Positions 5,831 to 7,137 of a stretch of DNA of 7,137 nucleotides are shown here, piece by piece. The notes beneath the pieces are model-generated. The model saw only the letters and a program-made list of their open reading frames with translations, searched no databases and was not told the DNA's origin. This DNA is from an uncultured Eubacteriales bacterium (GTDB lineage Bacteria > Bacillota_I > Bacilli_A > RF39 > UBA660): assembly GCA_900321795.1 (NCBI GenBank), contig ONXO01000087.1, positions 1 through 7,137 of the forward strand, read 5' to 3'. The position numbers and the translations under genes were made by a program. Each line of letters starts with the position of its first letter. Position 1 is the first letter of the stretch.

Positions 5831-7137
5831 ATGAGAAATAATAAGAAAAATAGTGTTATTAAAGATATAGCTCCTTATGTAATACTTTTATTAGTTATTA
5901 GTGGTGTGTTTTATATCTTTAATATGAGAAATGTTAAAGTTAATGAGCTTTCTTATAATGATTTTATGAGTAATTTAGAATCTAAAAAAGTTAATAAACT
6001 TGAGGTTACTCCTAAATCTAGTGAGAGTGTTTATTACTTGACTGGTAAACTTGATGGTTATAAGGATAAAGAATCTTTTAAAGTTATAGTTCCTTATACT
6101 GATAGTGTTGTTGATAATGTTCTTTCAATGGCTAAAGAACAAGAGCTTAAGGTTACTATTAATAAAGATCCTGGTAGTTTAAATTGGATAGTGGTAATAC
6201 TTGATATACTTCCTATCATTGTTATTGTTGGCGTTACTGTTTATATGGTAAGAATGATGGTGGGTAATGGCAAAGGTGGTACTCTTGATTTTGGAAAAAG
6301 TAGAGCTAAGCTAAATCAAGAAGGTGGAAAGACTACTTTTAAAGATGTTGCTGGACTTAATGAAGAGAAAGAAGAAGTTAAAGAGTTAATTGACTTTTTA
6401 AAGAGCCCAAAGAAGTTCCAAAAGTTAGGCGCTAGAATACCTAAGGGTGTACTTTTAGTGGGGCCTCCAGGAACAGGTAAAACTTTACTTGCTAAAGCTG
6501 TGGCTGGTGAAGCTAAAGTTCCATTCTATTATATAAGTGGTTCTGATTTCGTTGAATTATTTGTTGGTGTTGGTGCATCTCGTGTTAGAGATATGTTTAA
6601 ACAAGCTAAAGCTTCTGCTCCTTGTCTAATATTTATAGATGAAATTGATGCTGTAGGTAGACAAAGAGGTACTGGTTTAGGTGGAGGACACGATGAAAGA
6701 GAACAAACTCTTAACCAATTGCTTACTGAAATGGATGGTTTCGGTGCGAATGAAGGAATAATAATTATTGCTGCTACTAACAGACCTGATGTACTAGATC
6801 CAGCTTTACTTAGACCTGGTAGATTTGATAGACAAGTTACTGTTAATTTGCCTGATGTTAGAGAAAGAGAAGCTATACTTAAAGTACATGCTAAAGGTAA
6901 AGTACTTTCTGAAGATGTTAAATTAACTGCTATTGCTGAAAGAACTCCGGGATATAGTGGTGCAGATTTAGAAAACTTATTAAATGAAGCTGCATTACTT
7001 GCTGTTAGAAGAAATAAAGATGCAATTACAATGGATGAAATAGATGAAGCTTCTGATAGAGTTTTAATGGGGCCAGCTAAGGTAAGCAGAAAAGTTACTG
7101 ATTATGAAAAAAATATTGTTTCATATCATGAAAGTGG
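5831..7137 (+). CDS. ftsH: ATP-dependent zinc metalloprotease FtsH (3' end outside window)
   Basis: FtsH is a hexameric membrane-anchored AAA+ protease that degrades unassembled or damaged membrane proteins and some regulators. The 435 visible residues show membrane helix 1 (about 13-31), an extracytoplasmic domain (32-116), helix 2 (117-140), then the AAA+ domain. Motifs are Walker A GPPGTGKT (211-218), the pore motif FVG (244-246), Walker B LIFIDEID (266-273) and the second region of homology with AATNRP (314-319) and arginine fingers R328/R331 in LLRPGRFDR. The lid helices run to about 415. The frame runs off the right edge within the zinc motif: HES is complete (433-435) and the next codon begins GG, so HEXGH is HES-G here, where HEAGH is usual. 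About one third of the protein (the protease domain) is missing only because the window ends. The start at 5831 fits the ribosome binding site better than 5828. It follows tilS by 16 bases, matching the widespread tilS-ftsH neighbourhood of Firmicutes. Confidence 0.96.
   Translation, partial: MRNNKKNSVIKDIAPYVILLLVISGVFYIFNMRNVKVNELSYNDFMSNLESKKVNKLEVTPKSSESVYYLTGKLDGYKDKESFKVIVPYTDSVVDNVLSMAKEQELKVTINKDPGSLNWIVVILDILPIIVIVGVTVYMVRMMVGNGKGGTLDFGKSRAKLNQEGGKTTFKDVAGLNEEKEEVKELIDFLKSPKKFQKLGARIPKGVLLVGPPGTGKTLLAKAVAGEAKVPFYYISGSDFVELFVGVGASRVRDMFKQAKASAPCLIFIDEIDAVGRQRGTGLGGGHDEREQTLNQLLTEMDGFGANEGIIIIAATNRPDVLDPALLRPGRFDRQVTVNLPDVREREAILKVHAKGKVLSEDVKLTAIAERTPGYSGADLENLLNEAALLAVRRNKDAITMDEIDEASDRVLMGPAKVSRKVTDYEKNIVSYHES

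Overview
The window is a strongly AT-rich chromosomal stretch from a low-GC Gram-positive bacterium (Firmicutes/Bacillota or a close relative, possibly one of the uncultured Bacilli or Mollicutes-like gut lineages). The evidence is Shine-Dalgarno sites of the AGGAGG type, arginine encoded almost only by AGA, TAA as the stop of all six genes whose ends are visible, tryptophan encoded by TGG (so no sign of genetic code 4), and Firmicutes-type genes: an LtaS-like lipoteichoic acid synthase, a YfhO-type membrane protein and tilS-ftsH neighbours. Every gene lies on the + strand. No tRNA, rRNA, CRISPR array, insertion sequence or phage gene was seen.

Layout: (1) Positions 1-433 hold the C-terminal end of a YfhO-family membrane protein. 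(2) After a short AT-rich spacer with a candidate promoter comes a two-gene unit, 516-1121 and 1139-1816. Both genes encode small exported proteins whose signal peptides resemble those of SipW-dependent TasA/CalY-like proteins. The unit ends in a compact hairpin terminator that starts inside the stop codon. (3) A 48-base spacer holds that terminator and a perfect extended -10 box (TGGTATAAT), placed so that transcription of the next gene should start at or next to its ATG. (4) A tightly packed run follows: an LtaS-like synthase (1865-3841), an unrecognised single-pass membrane protein overlapping it by one base (3841-4473), tilS (4483-5814) and ftsH (5831 to the right edge, partial). Gaps are -1, 9 and 16 bases, so these four are probably one operon.

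Working together: the left half is cell-envelope biology. YfhO-type proteins take part in sugar decoration of lipoteichoic acid in some Bacilli, LtaS-like enzymes polymerise glycerol phosphate on the outer face of the membrane, and the two small exported proteins probably decorate the surface or form matrix fibres. The right half is housekeeping: tilS makes lysidine in the AUA-reading isoleucine tRNA, and ftsH is the membrane AAA+ protease. The usual Bacillus order tilS-hpt-ftsH is changed here, with no hpt between the two.

The items most worth a second look are the probable leaderless start of the LtaS-like gene, the serine at the expected catalytic threonine of that enzyme, the tandem TasA-like exported pair with no signal peptidase nearby, and the unknown membrane-anchored protein coupled to the LtaS-like gene. 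I did not find a clearly new multi-gene system; the window looks mostly like a normal chromosomal region with several unusual details.
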